Shown piece after piece: positions 1 through 10,232 of a DNA stretch of 64,000 nucleotides. A model generated the notes under the pieces. It did no database searches and was not told the origin of the DNA. It saw only the letters and a list, made by a program, of their open reading frames with translations. Source of the DNA: Paraburkholderia bryophila (lineage in GTDB: Bacteria > Pseudomonadota > Gammaproteobacteria > Burkholderiales > Burkholderiaceae); contig NZ_JACCAS010000001.1 in the NCBI RefSeq assembly GCF_013409255.1, forward strand, positions 3,596,001 through 3,660,000. Reading direction: 5' to 3'. The first letter of the stretch is position 1. Each line of letters opens with the position of its first letter. The translations under genes were made by a program, and so were the position numbers.

Positions 1-2858
1 TGCCGCAAGCCGTGCAGCAGTTGGGCACCAAGGTCACGAAGTCGAGCAGCAGCTTCCTGATGGTCCTCGCGTTCAACTCCGAAGACGGCAGTATGAACAA
101 GTACGACCTGGCGAACTACGTCGCGTCGAACATCGAAGATCCGCTCAGCCGGATCGACGGCGTGGGTACCGTGACGCTGTTCGGCTCGCAGTACGCCATG
201 CGGATCTGGCTGGACGCGAACAAGCTCACCAACTTCGGCTTGACGCCGGTGGACGTGCAAACCGCGTTGACGGCCCAGAACGTGCAGGTCGCGGGCGGTT
301 CGCTCGGCGGCACGCCGTCGGTGCCGGGTCAGGTGCTGCAGGCCACCATCACGGAAGCCACGCTGCTGAATACGCCTGAACAGTTCGGCAACGTGCTGCT
401 GAAGGTGAACCCTGACGGCTCGCGAGTCCGTATCAAAGATGTGGCCCGCATCGAGCTGGGTGGCGAAAACTACAACTTCGACACCAAGTACAACGGCCAG
501 CCGACGGCAGGCTTCGGTATTCAGCTCGCGACCGGCGCTAACGCGCTGGCCACCGCCAAGGCCGTCCGCGCGAAGATCGACGACCTGTCGAAGTACTTCC
601 CGCACGGCCTGGTCGTGAAGTATCCGTACGACACCACGCCGTTCGTGCGCCTGTCGATCGAAGAAGTGGTCAAGACGCTGCTCGAAGGTATCGTGCTGGT
701 GTTCCTGGTCATGTACCTGTTCCTGCAGAACCTGCGCGCCACGCTGATCCCGACGATCGCCGTGCCGGTGGTGCTGTTGGGCACGTTCGCGGTCATGGGT
801 CTGGTGGGTTTCTCGATCAACACGCTGTCCATGTTCGGGCTCGTGCTGGCCATTGGCTTGCTGGTGGACGATGCGATCGTGGTGGTGGAAAACGTCGAGC
901 GGGTCATGCAGGAGGAGGGCTTATCGCCTCGAGACGCGACCCGCAAGGCGATGGACCAGATTACCGGCGCGCTGGTCGGCGTGGCGCTCGTGCTGTCGGC
1001 GGTGTTCGTGCCGGTGGCGTTCTCGGGCGGCTCGGTCGGCGCGATTTACCGGCAGTTCTCGCTGACCATCGTGGCGGCCATGGTGCTGTCCGTGCTGGTT
1101 GCGTTGATTCTGACACCGGCGCTGTGCGCGACGATTCTCAAGCCGGTCGAAAAGGGTCACCAGGAACGCACCACCGGCTTCTTCGGCTGGTTCAACCGCA
1201 ACTTCAACAAGAGCCGCGACAAGTATCACTCGGGCGTGCACCACGTGATCAAGCGCTCGGGCCGTTGGCTGATCATCTATATGGTGGTGATCTTCGCGGT
1301 CGGCCTGCTGTTCGTGAAGCTGCCGAAGTCGTTCCTGCCTGACGAAGACCAGGGCACGATGTTCGTGCTGGTGCAAACGCCGTCGGGCTCGACGCAGGAA
1401 ACCACGGCGCGCGCGCTGAAGGACGTGTCGGACTACCTGTTGAATACCGAGAAGGACATCGTCGAATCGACCTTCACGGTGAACGGCTTCAGCTTCGCCG
1501 GTCGCGGTCAGAACGCGGGTCTCGTGTTCGTGCGGATGAAGGACTACTCGGTGCGTCAGCATACGGACCAGAAGGTGCAGTCGCTGGTCGGCCGTCTGTT
1601 CATGCATTTCGGCGGCTACAAGAATGCGCTGGTGTATCCGGTGAATCCGCCGTCGATTCCTGAACTCGGCACCGCTGCGGGCTTCGACTTCGAACTGCAG
1701 GATCGCGCGGGTATCGGCCACGACAAGCTGATGCAAGCACGCAATATGCTGCTCGGCATGGCGGCGAAAGATCCGACGCTGGCCCAGGTGCGTCCGAACG
1801 GCCTGAACGATACGCCGCAGTTCAAGGTGGATATCGATCACGAGAAGGCTTCGGCGCTCGGCGTGTCGCTGTCGACGATCGACCAGACGTTCTCGATCGC
1901 ATGGGCATCGCAGTACGTGAACAACTTCCTCGATACCGACGGCCGGATCAAGAAGGTGTATCTGCAAGGCGACGCACCGTTCCGCATGACCCCGGAAGAC
2001 CTGAACGCCTGGTACGTGCGCAATTCGGCGGGCACCATGGTGCCGTTCTCGTCGTTCGCCAGCGGCACGTGGACCTACGGTTCGCCGAAGCTCGAACGCT
2101 ACAACGGTATTTCGGCCGTGGAAATCCAGGGCGCGGCTGCACCGGGCAAGTCGACCGGTCAGGCCATGACGGCAATGGAAGCACTCGTGGCGAAGCTGCC
2201 GGCGGGTATCGGCTACGAATGGACCGGCTTGTCGTTGCAGGAACGCCAGTCCGGTTCGCAGGCGCCGATTCTGTACGGCATCTCGATCCTCGTCGTGTTC
2301 CTGTGTCTCGCGGCGTTGTATGAAAGCTGGTCGATCCCGTTCTCGGTGATCATGGTGGTGCCGCTCGGCGTGATCGGCGCACTGCTGGCCGCTACGCTGC
2401 GCGGGCTCGAGAACGACGTGTTCTTCCAGGTGGGTCTGTTGACCACGGTGGGGCTGTCGGCGAAGAACGCGATTCTGATCGTGGAATTCGCCCGCGAGTT
2501 GCAGCAAGGTGAAGGCATGGGGCCGGTCGAAGCGGCGCTGGAAGCAGCGCGTCTGCGGCTGCGTCCGATTCTGATGACCTCGCTCGCGTTCATTCTCGGC
2601 GTGATGCCGCTCGCGATCAGCAACGGCGCGGGTTCGGCCAGCCAGCACGCGATCGGTACCGGCGTGATCGGCGGGATGTTGACGGCGACCTTCCTCGCGA
2701 TTTTCATGATCCCGATGTTCTTCGTCGTGATCCGCGCGAAATTCGGTGGTGAGACGGAAGATCCGGATGCAGCGTTCGAACATTCCAACCAGCTCCATCC
2801 GCACGATCCGCAAGGTGGTGCGTCGGGCGGTAACGGCTCGGGCAAGGACGGACATTGA
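1..2858 (+). CDS. RND multidrug efflux transporter, inner-membrane pump (5' end outside window)
   Basis: Proton-driven inner-membrane pump of the AcrB/HAE1 family, which exports drugs through a tripartite complex. The reading frame is open from the first bases, so roughly the first 105 residues of a ~1,050-residue family are missing. The proton-relay Asp-Asp pair of TM4 is at 867-872 ([13 protein letters not shown]) and the TM10 lysine at 2463-2465 (GLSAKNAIL). Two large periplasmic domains separate the membrane segments as usual. The outer-membrane channel gene starts 1 nt after its stop, so the two are coupled; the adaptor gene presumably lies upstream. It most resembles the BpeB/AmrB pumps of Burkholderia, but I cannot assign which one. 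Confidence 0.95.
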   Translation, partial: PQAVQQLGTKVTKSSSSFLMVLAFNSEDGSMNKYDLANYVASNIEDPLSRIDGVGTVTLFGSQYAMRIWLDANKLTNFGLTPVDVQTALTAQNVQVAGGSLGGTPSVPGQVLQATITEATLLNTPEQFGNVLLKVNPDGSRVRIKDVARIELGGENYNFDTKYNGQPTAGFGIQLATGANALATAKAVRAKIDDLSKYFPHGLVVKYPYDTTPFVRLSIEEVVKTLLEGIVLVFLVMYLFLQNLRATLIPTIAVPVVLLGTFAVMGLVGFSINTLSMFGLVLAIGLLVDDAIVVVENVERVMQEEGLSPRDATRKAMDQITGALVGVALVLSAVFVPVAFSGGSVGAIYRQFSLTIVAAMVLSVLVALILTPALCATILKPVEKGHQERTTGFFGWFNRNFNKSRDKYHSGVHHVIKRSGRWLIIYMVVIFAVGLLFVKLPKSFLPDEDQGTMFVLVQTPSGSTQETTARALKDVSDYLLNTEKDIVESTFTVNGFSFAGRGQNAGLVFVRMKDYSVRQHTDQKVQSLVGRLFMHFGGYKNALVYPVNPPSIPELGTAAGFDFELQDRAGIGHDKLMQARNMLLGMAAKDPTLAQVRPNGLNDTPQFKVDIDHEKASALGVSLSTIDQTFSIAWASQYVNNFLDTDGRIKKVYLQGDAPFRMTPEDLNAWYVRNSAGTMVPFSSFASGTWTYGSPKLERYNGISAVEIQGAAAPGKSTGQAMTAMEALVAKLPAGIGYEWTGLSLQERQSGSQAPILYGISILVVFLCLAALYESWSIPFSVIMVVPLGVIGALLAATLRGLENDVFFQVGLLTTVGLSAKNAILIVEFARELQQGEGMGPVEAALEAARLRLRPILMTSLAFILGVMPLAISNGAGSASQHAIGTGVIGGMLTATFLAIFMIPMFFVVIRAKFGGETEDPDAAFEHSNQLHPHDPQGGASGGNGSGKDGH

Positions 2859-2859
2859 G

Positions 2860-4419
2860 ATGCAAAAACACTCTTTGATTGCAGTGGCGGTCGCGTTGTT
2901 CGCCGCGGGTTGCACGATGGCGCCGCATTACCAGCGTCCGGCGGAACCCGTGACGTCGACGTTCCCGACCGGCGGCGTGTACGACACGCAACCGGGCGCG
3001 ACCCAGCCGGGGGCCGAAGCGGGCCAGCAAAAGCCCGGCGCGACGGCCGCCGCGCGTAGCGCGAACGGTGTGGCCGCGGCCGACATCGGCTGGCGCGAAT
3101 TCTTCGTCGATCCGCGCATGCAGCGGCTGATCGAGATCGCGCTGAAGAACAACCGCGATCTGCGTGTGTCGGTGCTGAACATGCAGGTGTCGCAGGCGCA
3201 GTACCGGATCGTTCGCGCCGGCCTGTTCCCGACGCTGGATGCCGCGGGTTCGCAAACCAAGTCGCGTACGCCGAAAGATCTGACGTCGACCGGACTGACG
3301 ATCTCCAACTCGTACTCGGTCGGTCTGAACGCATCGTGGGAAATCGACTTCTTCGGGCGGATTCAAAGCCTGAAGGATCAGGCGTTGGCGACCTACCTCG
3401 GCACGGCGCAGGCGCGCAAGGCGGCGGAAATCGCGCTGGTCTCGCAGGTGGCGAATCAGTATCTGACGGTGCTCGAACTGGACGATCTGCTGAAGGTCAC
3501 GCAAGACACGCTGAAGACCGCGCAGGAGTCGTATCGGATCACCAAGCTGCAGTTCGACAACGGCACAGGTTCCGAGCTGGATCTGCGCCAGGCGCAAACG
3601 GTGGTCGAGACGGCCAACGCCAACCTGCAGGCGCAGGCGCGTTTGCGGGCACAGGGCGAGAATGCGCTGGTGCTGCTGCTAGGCGAGCCGCTGCCGGCTG
3701 ATTTGCCGCCGGGTCTGACGCTGGACGACCAGAATCTCCTCACGGATATTCCGGCCGGTCTGCCGTCCGATCTGCTGACACGTCGTCCGGACATCATGGA
3801 GGCCGAGGAGAACCTGCTCGCGGCCAACGCGAATATCGGCGCGGCACGCGCGGCGTTCTTCCCGAAGGTCTCGCTGACCGGCAATTTCGGCACGCTGAGC
3901 CCGTCGCTCGGTGGTCTGTTCAAGCCGGGTTCGGCTGCGTGGGGCTTCGGTCCCTCGATCACGGTGCCGATCTTCGAGGGCGGTCAGAACATCGCCAACC
4001 TCGACGTCGCCAACCTGCAGAAGAACGTCCAGATCGCTACGTACGAAAAGGCGATCCAGACGGCCTTCCGCGAAGTGGCGGACGGTCTGGCGGCGCGCGG
4101 CACGTACGACCAGCAGATCCAGGCGCTGGAGCGCAATACGTTTGCGGAACAGCGTCGTCTGGATCTGTCGAATCTGCGTTATACGAACGGTGTCGACAGC
4201 TATCTGTCGGTGCTGACCGCGCAGACCGATCTGTACACGTCGCAAACGTCGCTGATCACCGCGCGCATGGAGCGCCTGCAGAACCTGGTGACGTTGTACC
4301 AGGCACTCGGCGGTGGCTGGGTCGAGCACAACGGCGATCAGCCGCGTCCGGCCGACGCACCGGTGAATTACGGTGCGGCAAGCGCGCCGGTGGCGGCTTC
4401 GGCGGCGACGGCGGGTTAG
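2860..4419 (+). CDS. RND efflux outer-membrane channel lipoprotein, OprM/NodT family
   Basis: Outer-membrane factor of the efflux complex, 519 residues. The start at 2860 gives a lipoprotein signal with lipobox FAAGC and lipidated Cys18; an in-frame start further upstream would bury this signal inside the pump gene. Two OEP repeats follow (RRPDIMEAEENLLAANANIGAARAAFF is split here by description: RRPDI near the middle, then the AxxNIGAARAAFFP helix). A Thr/Pro/Gly-rich stretch after the lipobox (residues ~25-60) is longer than in E. coli TolC-type channels. The gene lies 1 nt downstream of the pump and ends before a strong terminator. OprB/OprC-like channels of Burkholderia are the closest match I recognise. 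Confidence 0.93.
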   Translation: MQKHSLIAVAVALFAAGCTMAPHYQRPAEPVTSTFPTGGVYDTQPGATQPGAEAGQQKPGATAAARSANGVAAADIGWREFFVDPRMQRLIEIALKNNRDLRVSVLNMQVSQAQYRIVRAGLFPTLDAAGSQTKSRTPKDLTSTGLTISNSYSVGLNASWEIDFFGRIQSLKDQALATYLGTAQARKAAEIALVSQVANQYLTVLELDDLLKVTQDTLKTAQESYRITKLQFDNGTGSELDLRQAQTVVETANANLQAQARLRAQGENALVLLLGEPLPADLPPGLTLDDQNLLTDIPAGLPSDLLTRRPDIMEAEENLLAANANIGAARAAFFPKVSLTGNFGTLSPSLGGLFKPGSAAWGFGPSITVPIFEGGQNIANLDVANLQKNVQIATYEKAIQTAFREVADGLAARGTYDQQIQALERNTFAEQRRLDLSNLRYTNGVDSYLSVLTAQTDLYTSQTSLITARMERLQNLVTLYQALGGGWVEHNGDQPRPADAPVNYGAASAPVAASAATAG

Positions 4420-4532
4420 GTCGGAGTCGTCGCGTAGCGGCCAACGCGCAGGACGGCATTCGGTGTCACGGAAGCCGTTCTACGCAGCCGGCACAAGACA
4501 CACGGCAGCAAACAGCAGTACAAAGCTGAAAA

Positions 4533-4564
4533 CAAAAACGCCACGGCATGCCGTGGCGTTTTTG
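4533..4564. terminator. Bidirectional rho-independent terminator
   Basis: A perfect palindrome (ACGCCACGGCA paired with TGCCGTGGCGT) flanked by A-runs on the left and T-runs on the right. The symmetry extends through the A/T tracts, so it can end both the efflux operon (+) and the convergent permease gene (-). Confidence 0.9.
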
Positions 4565-4616
4565 TTTGTCCGCAGAGGACGAGATGCAATGATTACATTT
4601 GCCGCAATTCAGTCAC

Positions 4617-6026
4617 TCAATGCAGATCGGCGGCACGCAGCATTTCATCGTGCGGCGGTTCATTCCCACCGCGTCCGTCGAAATCGTGACCGGCCTTGCG
4701 AATCTCGCATTGCGCCTTCTTCTCGCTCTTCACACCGTTGAAGATCAGATTCAGCAGGACGGCAGACACGGAAGCCAGCAGAATCCCGCTGTGCAGCAGC
4801 GGCGTCAGTGCGGCCGGCAGCTTCGAGAAGAAGTGCGGCGACACCACCGGCACCAGACCCAACCCGACGCTCACCGCGACGATGAACAGGTTGTGCTGGT
4901 TCTTCACGAAGTCGACGCGCGACAGCACCTTCATGCCGTTCGCCGCGACCATGCCGAACATCACGATGCCCGCGCCGCCGAGCACGAAGGCCGGCACCGA
5001 CGCGACCACTTGCGCCATCTTCGGGAACAGGCCCAGCAGCACCAGAATCACGCCGCCCATGGCGCAGACGAAGCGGCTCTTCACACCGGTCACGCCGATC
5101 AGGCCGACGTTCTGCGAGAACGACGTATGCGGGAACGAGTTGAAGATGCCGCCGATCAGCGTGCCCAGACCGTCCACGCGCAGACCGCGCACCAGCGCTT
5201 TCTGATCGACCGGGCGATCCACCATGTCGCCGACCGCGAGGAACATGCCGGTCGATTCGATGAAGGTGACGAACATCACGGTGACCATCGTTGCGATCGA
5301 CAACGGATCGAAGTGCGGCAGGCCGAAGTGGAACGGCATCACGAAACCGACCCACGGTGCGTGCGTGACGCCGTCCATGTTGACGCGGCCGAGCACCAGC
5401 GCGATCACGAAACCGGAGACGATGCCGAGCAACACCGAGATATTGGCGAGGAAGCCCTTGGCGAACTTGTTGATCAGCAGAATCAGCGTCAGCACGATGA
5501 ACGACAGGCCGAGATAGATTGGATTGCCGTAGTCGGGATTGCCCACGCCGCCGGCTGCCCAGTTGATGCCCACTTCCATCAGCGACAAACCGATCACCGA
5601 GATCACCACGCCGATCACCACCGGCGGGAAGAATCGCAGCAACTTGCCGACCGCGGGCGCGAGCAGAATGCCGACCACGCCGGCCGCGATCGTCGAACCG
5701 AAGATGTCGAGAATGCCGAGCGAAGGATTGGTGCCGATCGCGACCATCGGACCGACGGCCGCGAACGTGCAGCCCATGATGACCGGCAGGCGGATACCGA
5801 AGATCCACAGACCGAGCGTTTGAATCAGCGTGGCGATGCCGCAGGAGAACAGATCGGCGCTAATCAGGAAGGCGATCTGATCCTTCGGCAATTTGAGCGC
5901 CGCACCGACGATCAGAGGCACTGCGACGGCGCCGGCATACATCACCAGAACGTGCTGGATGCCGAGGGTCAGCAACTGGCCCGCGGGCAGTCGCTCGTCG
6001 CACGGGTGAACCGTGTTCGATTGCAT
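4617..6026 (-). CDS. Nucleobase:cation symporter-2 (NCS2) permease, xanthine/uric acid type
   Basis: Inner-membrane proton-coupled purine permease of 469 residues. It shows the NCS2 signature QNVGLIGVTG, the early segment LLTLGIQHVLVMYAGA and about 12-14 hydrophobic segments. The second Met (6026) is chosen because GGAGAC lies just upstream of it; the ATG at 6044 has no ribosome-binding site and adds only six residues. Xanthine or urate is the likely substrate from the overall XanP/PbuX-like sequence, but specificity cannot be read reliably. It is a single gene, convergent with the efflux operon, with no purine catabolic genes beside it. Confidence 0.88.
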   Translation of the reverse strand: MQSNTVHPCDERLPAGQLLTLGIQHVLVMYAGAVAVPLIVGAALKLPKDQIAFLISADLFSCGIATLIQTLGLWIFGIRLPVIMGCTFAAVGPMVAIGTNPSLGILDIFGSTIAAGVVGILLAPAVGKLLRFFPPVVIGVVISVIGLSLMEVGINWAAGGVGNPDYGNPIYLGLSFIVLTLILLINKFAKGFLANISVLLGIVSGFVIALVLGRVNMDGVTHAPWVGFVMPFHFGLPHFDPLSIATMVTVMFVTFIESTGMFLAVGDMVDRPVDQKALVRGLRVDGLGTLIGGIFNSFPHTSFSQNVGLIGVTGVKSRFVCAMGGVILVLLGLFPKMAQVVASVPAFVLGGAGIVMFGMVAANGMKVLSRVDFVKNQHNLFIVAVSVGLGLVPVVSPHFFSKLPAALTPLLHSGILLASVSAVLLNLIFNGVKSEKKAQCEIRKAGHDFDGRGGNEPPHDEMLRAADLH

Positions 6027-6044
6027 ATCTTCTGTCTCCACCAT

Positions 6045-6463
6045 CTAGTTTTTGAGATGACTCCAAGGTATCGGGGACGATAAAGTGCAACAAGACCACT
6101 GGGGCCTATTCCGGCATTCCCGGTGACGATATGCGTCGTGCCGGTTTGAAAGGCAATTTAAAGCTGCGCGTTTGTCCCATCGGAGGACAGCCCTTTGTAG
6201 CGGCGGTGCGGGGCGTTAAGCCGTGCGCGCCATCGCCGGACCGATATGTGTGAGAATCAATGAGGTGTATCTCACTCGACGCATAGTGCTGTTTTCATGC
6301 GGCTCGCGGCGCGGCGGGGTTAACCCGCGATCCGGCAAGATCGGCGTGTTTTTGGATGCGCCCTCCGGGGCGCGTCACGGTGACGAAAAAACCGCCTTCG
6401 GGGCACCTTTCGCGTGCGCCTCGCGACCCTCATTTTCACCCCTCTTTTGACGTGCAATCGCCC
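6045..6463. other. Intergenic region between divergent permease and kinase genes
   Basis: About 420 bases with no supported gene. It should contain the promoters of both divergent genes. The stretch TGTGAGAATCAATGAGG near 6248 is AT-richer than its surroundings, but I see no convincing -35/-10 pair, riboswitch or repeat. Confidence 0.5.
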
Positions 6464-8002
6464 ATGAGTTTTCTTGGCATCGACCTCGGCACCGGTTCCC
6501 TCAAAGTAGCAATCGTCGATGAACACGGCCGCGAACTCGCGGTCGCGAGCGTCGCTTATACGTTGGAGACACCGCACGCGGGTTGGGCGGAGATGTCGGT
6601 GCAAACGTGGTGGCGCGCGCTGTGCGAAGCGGCGTCGCGCTTGCCGCAAGCGTTGCGCAGCGACGTGCGCGCGATCGGCTTCTCCGGGCAGATGCACGGC
6701 GTCGTGCTGATCGACGCCGCGGGCGACGCCGTGCGGCCCGCGATGCTGTGGCCCGATACGCGCGCGCTGGGTTTGCTCGACGCGTGGCGCGAGCCGCAAG
6801 CGAATCCGGTGGCGCCCGGCATGGCCGGGCCGCTGCTGCGCTGGATCGTGCTGAACGAACCGCACGCCGCGCACAGAACGCGCTGGGCGTTGCAGCCGAA
6901 AGACTGGCTGCGCGTGGCGTTGGGCGGCGCGGTGTTGACCGATCCGTCGGACGCCTGCGCGACCGCGCTCGCCGATCCGGCCGGCGTATGGGATACCGCG
7001 CTGCTGGCTCGTCTGGAGATTCCGCGCGAATGGTTCGCGCCGTTGGCGCCTTCGTATGCGGCGGGCGGCGTGCTGTCGCAGACGGCGGCGCAGGCGCTGG
7101 GCTTGCGCTCCGGCATCGTGCTCGCGACCGGCGCCGCCGACACGCCGTGCGCGGCGCTCGGCAGCGGACTCGCGCGCGATGGCGATGCGTTGCTCACCAC
7201 CGGCACGGGCGGACAGATCGTCGTGCTGGCGGGGCAAGAGCCGACGGCGGCGAAGGGCCTGCATCGCTATCGGGCGGCTAGCGATCACTGGTATCGGATG
7301 GCGGCGATGCAAAACGTCGGCATTGCGCTGGAACGCGTGCGCGGTTGGCTGTCGTATGAGTGGGCCGATGCTTATCGGGAGGCGTTCGGCGAGGCCAACG
7401 CGATTGCGCTGAACGGCGCGTCTGTCGACGTCACTACCAGCGCGTTTGGCGAGGCGGGCAGCGCGACCTCCGGCCGTGCCTCAGAACATACCCACGGCGC
7501 TGTAGCGCACGCAACCAGCCTGACCTTCCTGCCTTATCTCACCGGCGAACGCACGCCGTGGCTCAACCCATCGGCGCGCGGCGGCTGGCTCGGCCTCGCG
7601 CTCGAACACACGCGCGGCACGATGATGCGCGCCGCGTTCGAAGGCGTCGCATTCTCGCTGCGCGCCGGGCTCGACGCGATTCGCGCGAGCGGTGCGACGG
7701 TCACGACATTGAAGCTCGCGGGCGGCGGCTCGGTCGACGCGCGCTGGCGGCAGTTGTTGGCCGATGCGCTGGACGTCGAACTGTATGCGGTCGATTGCCC
7801 CAACGCGGCGCCACGTGGCGCGGCGATTCTCGGCGGTCTGGCGAGCGGCCATTGGCACGCGAACGATCTCGCGGCGCTTGCGCCAGGCGCCACGCGGGTC
7901 GCCGGTCCGCAAGGCGATTCGGCACTGGCCGAACGCTACGCACGCTTTCTCGATCTTTACGGCCGGGTCGAAACCTGGTTCGGCGGCACGGCGGATCGGT
8001 GA
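6464..8002 (+). CDS. xylB: FGGY-family carbohydrate kinase, xylulokinase-like
   Basis: ATP-dependent sugar kinase of 512 residues. The N-terminal phosphate-binding loop is IDLGTGSLK; SGQMHG, the catalytic-region motif and YLTGERTPW near the middle are typical of xylulokinases, and the C-terminal ATPase lobe has LAGGGSVDARWRQ. The start at 6464 places the phosphate loop near residue 5, as in the family; the longer upstream reading is non-homologous. The next gene is frmA, which is not obviously related, so this kinase may be monocistronic. It differs clearly from the second xylulokinase at 20969-22450. Substrate D-xylulose is probable but not proven. Confidence 0.82.
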   Translation: MSFLGIDLGTGSLKVAIVDEHGRELAVASVAYTLETPHAGWAEMSVQTWWRALCEAASRLPQALRSDVRAIGFSGQMHGVVLIDAAGDAVRPAMLWPDTRALGLLDAWREPQANPVAPGMAGPLLRWIVLNEPHAAHRTRWALQPKDWLRVALGGAVLTDPSDACATALADPAGVWDTALLARLEIPREWFAPLAPSYAAGGVLSQTAAQALGLRSGIVLATGAADTPCAALGSGLARDGDALLTTGTGGQIVVLAGQEPTAAKGLHRYRAASDHWYRMAAMQNVGIALERVRGWLSYEWADAYREAFGEANAIALNGASVDVTTSAFGEAGSATSGRASEHTHGAVAHATSLTFLPYLTGERTPWLNPSARGGWLGLALEHTRGTMMRAAFEGVAFSLRAGLDAIRASGATVTTLKLAGGGSVDARWRQLLADALDVELYAVDCPNAAPRGAAILGGLASGHWHANDLAALAPGATRVAGPQGDSALAERYARFLDLYGRVETWFGGTADR

Positions 8003-8170
8003 CGCGGCCGGCGCTCGTCGACGCTGGCCGACGATGAGCGCGCCGATGTCCGGTACGGACAATGCCGTGACGCACTTTGCAATACCATTACGCTTTTCGC
8101 GCGCTAAGTTAGAGCGCGGCACATCATGCCGGACGCGCGTCGCACTCACAGACCTCAAGGAGCATTCACG

Positions 8171-9277
8171 ATGAAAACCAAAGCCGCCATTGCATGGAAA
8201 GCCGGCGCCCCATTGACGATCGAGGAAGTGGATCTGGAAGGCCCGCGCGCCGGTGAAGTGCTGATCGAAGTGAAGGCGACGGGCATCTGCCACACCGACT
8301 ACTACACGCTGTCAGGCGCGGACCCGGAAGGCATTTTCCCGGCGATTCTCGGCCATGAGGGCGCGGGCGTGATCGTCGATACCGGGCCGGGCGTCGGCAC
8401 GCTGAAGAAGGGCGATCACGTGATTCCGCTGTACACGCCGGAATGCCGTCAATGCAAGTTCTGCCTGTCGCGCAAGACCAACCTGTGTCAGGCGATCCGT
8501 TCGACGCAAGGCAAGGGTTTGATGCCCGACGCCACCTCGCGCTTCTCGCTGGACGGCAAGCCGCTGTTCCACTACATGGGCACGTCCACGTTCTCGAACT
8601 ACATCGTCGTGCCGGAAATCGCGGTCGCGAAGGTCCGTGAAGACGCGCCGTTCGACAAGATCTGCTACATCGGCTGCGGCGTGACGACGGGCGTCGGCGC
8701 GGTGGTGTATTCGGCAAAGGTCGAAGCGGGCGCGAACGTGGTCGTGTTCGGCCTCGGCGGTATCGGCCTGAACGTGATTCAGGGCGCGAAGATGGTCGGC
8801 GCGGACAAGATCATCGGCGTCGACATCAACCCGGGCCGGGTTGAGCTGGCGAAGAAGTTCGGCATGACGCACTTCATCAACCCGAACGAAGTCGAGAACG
8901 TGGTCGACCACATCGTGCAACTGACCGATGGTGGCGCGGACTACTCGTTCGAATGCATCGGCAATACCAAGGTGATGCGCCAGGCGCTCGAATGCACGCA
9001 CAAAGGCTGGGGCCAGTCGTTCATCATCGGCGTGGCGGCGGCGGGCGAGGAGATCAGCACGCGTCCGTTCCAGCTGGTGACCGGCCGCGAGTGGAAGGGC
9101 TCGGCGTTCGGCGGCGCGCGCGGGCGTACGGATGTGCCGAAGATCGTCGATTGGTACATGGAAGGCAAGATCAATATCGACGATCTGATCACCCACCGTC
9201 TGCCGCTCGAACGCATCAATGAAGGCTTCGACCTGATGAAGAAGGGCGAGTCGATCCGCTCGGTCGTGCTGTACTGA
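8171..9277 (+). CDS. frmA: S-(hydroxymethyl)glutathione dehydrogenase / class III alcohol dehydrogenase
   Basis: Zinc enzyme of 368 residues oxidising S-hydroxymethylglutathione to S-formylglutathione with NAD+, the first enzymatic step of formaldehyde detoxification. Visible motifs are the catalytic-zinc residues in GICHTDYY and GHEGAG, the structural zinc Cys cluster CRQCKFC...C, and the Rossmann loop GLGGIGLN. The start at 8171 follows AAGGAG at 8157-8162. fghA starts 42 nt downstream on the same strand, giving the complete two-enzyme pathway. Class III enzymes also reduce S-nitrosoglutathione. Confidence 0.96.
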   Translation: MKTKAAIAWKAGAPLTIEEVDLEGPRAGEVLIEVKATGICHTDYYTLSGADPEGIFPAILGHEGAGVIVDTGPGVGTLKKGDHVIPLYTPECRQCKFCLSRKTNLCQAIRSTQGKGLMPDATSRFSLDGKPLFHYMGTSTFSNYIVVPEIAVAKVREDAPFDKICYIGCGVTTGVGAVVYSAKVEAGANVVVFGLGGIGLNVIQGAKMVGADKIIGVDINPGRVELAKKFGMTHFINPNEVENVVDHIVQLTDGGADYSFECIGNTKVMRQALECTHKGWGQSFIIGVAAAGEEISTRPFQLVTGREWKGSAFGGARGRTDVPKIVDWYMEGKINIDDLITHRLPLERINEGFDLMKKGESIRSVVLY

Positions 9278-9319
9278 TGCGGAACGCAACCCACGCAACC
9301 CATAAAAAGGAGCAGGGCG

Positions 9320-10171
9320 ATGCTTGAACTTCTGTCGTCGCATGCCTGCCATGGCGGCGAGCAGCGTATCTACCGGCACGACTCGCAGACCGTCGGCCTG
9401 CCGATGCGTTTCTCGGTCTATCTGCCGCCGCAGGCGTTGCAAGCGAACGCGAACGTGCCCGCGCTGTTCTATCTGGCGGGTCTCACGTGCACGGAAGAAA
9501 CCTTTCCGATCAAGGCCGGCGCGCAACGTTTCGCGGCACAGCACGGCATCGCGCTGATTTCGCCCGATACGAGTCCGCGCGGCGCGGGCGTGCCGGGCGA
9601 AAGCGCGGCGTGGGACTTCGGTGTGGGCGCGGGTTTCTACGTCGATGCGACACAGCAACCGTGGGCGCAGCACTATCGGATGTACTCGTACGTGCGTGAC
9701 GATCTGCGCGAAACGGTGCTGGCGAATCTGCCGGTGGACGGTGCGCGCCTCGGTATTTTCGGGCACTCGATGGGCGGTCACGGCGCGTTGATGCTGGCGC
9801 TGCGCAATCCGGAGATTTATCGCTCGGTATCCGCGTTCGCGCCGATTGCCGCGCCCACGCGTTGCCCGTGGGGCGAGAAAGCGTTCGGCGGGTATCTCGG
9901 CGACGATCGCGAAGCGTGGAAGCAGTACGACGCGAGCGAGCTGGTCGCGCATGCGTCGCGCAAGTTCGCGGCGGGGATTCTGGTGGATCAGGGGCTGGCG
10001 GATCAGTTCCTGGCGGAACAGCTGAACCCGGATGTATTCGAGGCCGCCTGCCAGGCGGCGGGTCAGCCGCTGACGCTGCGCCGCCACGCGGGCTACGACC
10101 ATGGGTATTACTTCATCTCGACGTTCATCGAGGATCATCTCGCGCATCACGCGAAGGTGCTGCTCGGCTGA
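9320..10171 (+). CDS. fghA: S-formylglutathione hydrolase
   Basis: Cytosolic esterase-D-type serine hydrolase of 283 residues that splits S-formylglutathione to formate and glutathione. The nucleophile elbow GHSMGGHG puts the catalytic serine at Ser150; the catalytic histidine is about His261 in GYDHGYYF. AAAAAGGAG lies just upstream of the ATG. It follows frmA closely and completes the glutathione-dependent formaldehyde pathway. Confidence 0.96.
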   Translation: MLELLSSHACHGGEQRIYRHDSQTVGLPMRFSVYLPPQALQANANVPALFYLAGLTCTEETFPIKAGAQRFAAQHGIALISPDTSPRGAGVPGESAAWDFGVGAGFYVDATQQPWAQHYRMYSYVRDDLRETVLANLPVDGARLGIFGHSMGGHGALMLALRNPEIYRSVSAFAPIAAPTRCPWGEKAFGGYLGDDREAWKQYDASELVAHASRKFAAGILVDQGLADQFLAEQLNPDVFEAACQAAGQPLTLRRHAGYDHGYYFISTFIEDHLAHHAKVLLG

Positions 10172-10186
10172 GTGTGTTGTCGCATG

Positions 10187-10225
10187 GCGATGACGGTAGC
10201 GCGTAAGAGTGCCCGCCGTCATCGC
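10187..10225. terminator. Hairpin between convergent fghA and znuB
   Basis: Inverted repeat GCGATGACGG / CCGTCATCGC with a 19-nt loop, in the 61-nt gap between two convergent genes. There is no clear T-tract, so termination is inferred from position. Confidence 0.4.
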
Positions 10226-10232
10226 TCTCCAC

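Noticed and set aside
921..2915. Long open frame (664 codons) antisense to the RND pump
   Set aside because: It mirrors a well-recognised protein on the other strand, is rich in Arg/His/Gln as expected of antisense GC-rich DNA, and has no recognisable domain.
4599..6083. Long open frame (494 codons) antisense to the nucleobase permease
   Set aside because: Composition (His/Asp/Arg/Gln-rich, no hydrophobic core) is typical of a shadow frame; the permease has clear NCS2 motifs.
8312..10222. 636-codon frame antisense to frmA and fghA
   Set aside because: Covers two conserved genes and the gap between them; no domain and no start signal.
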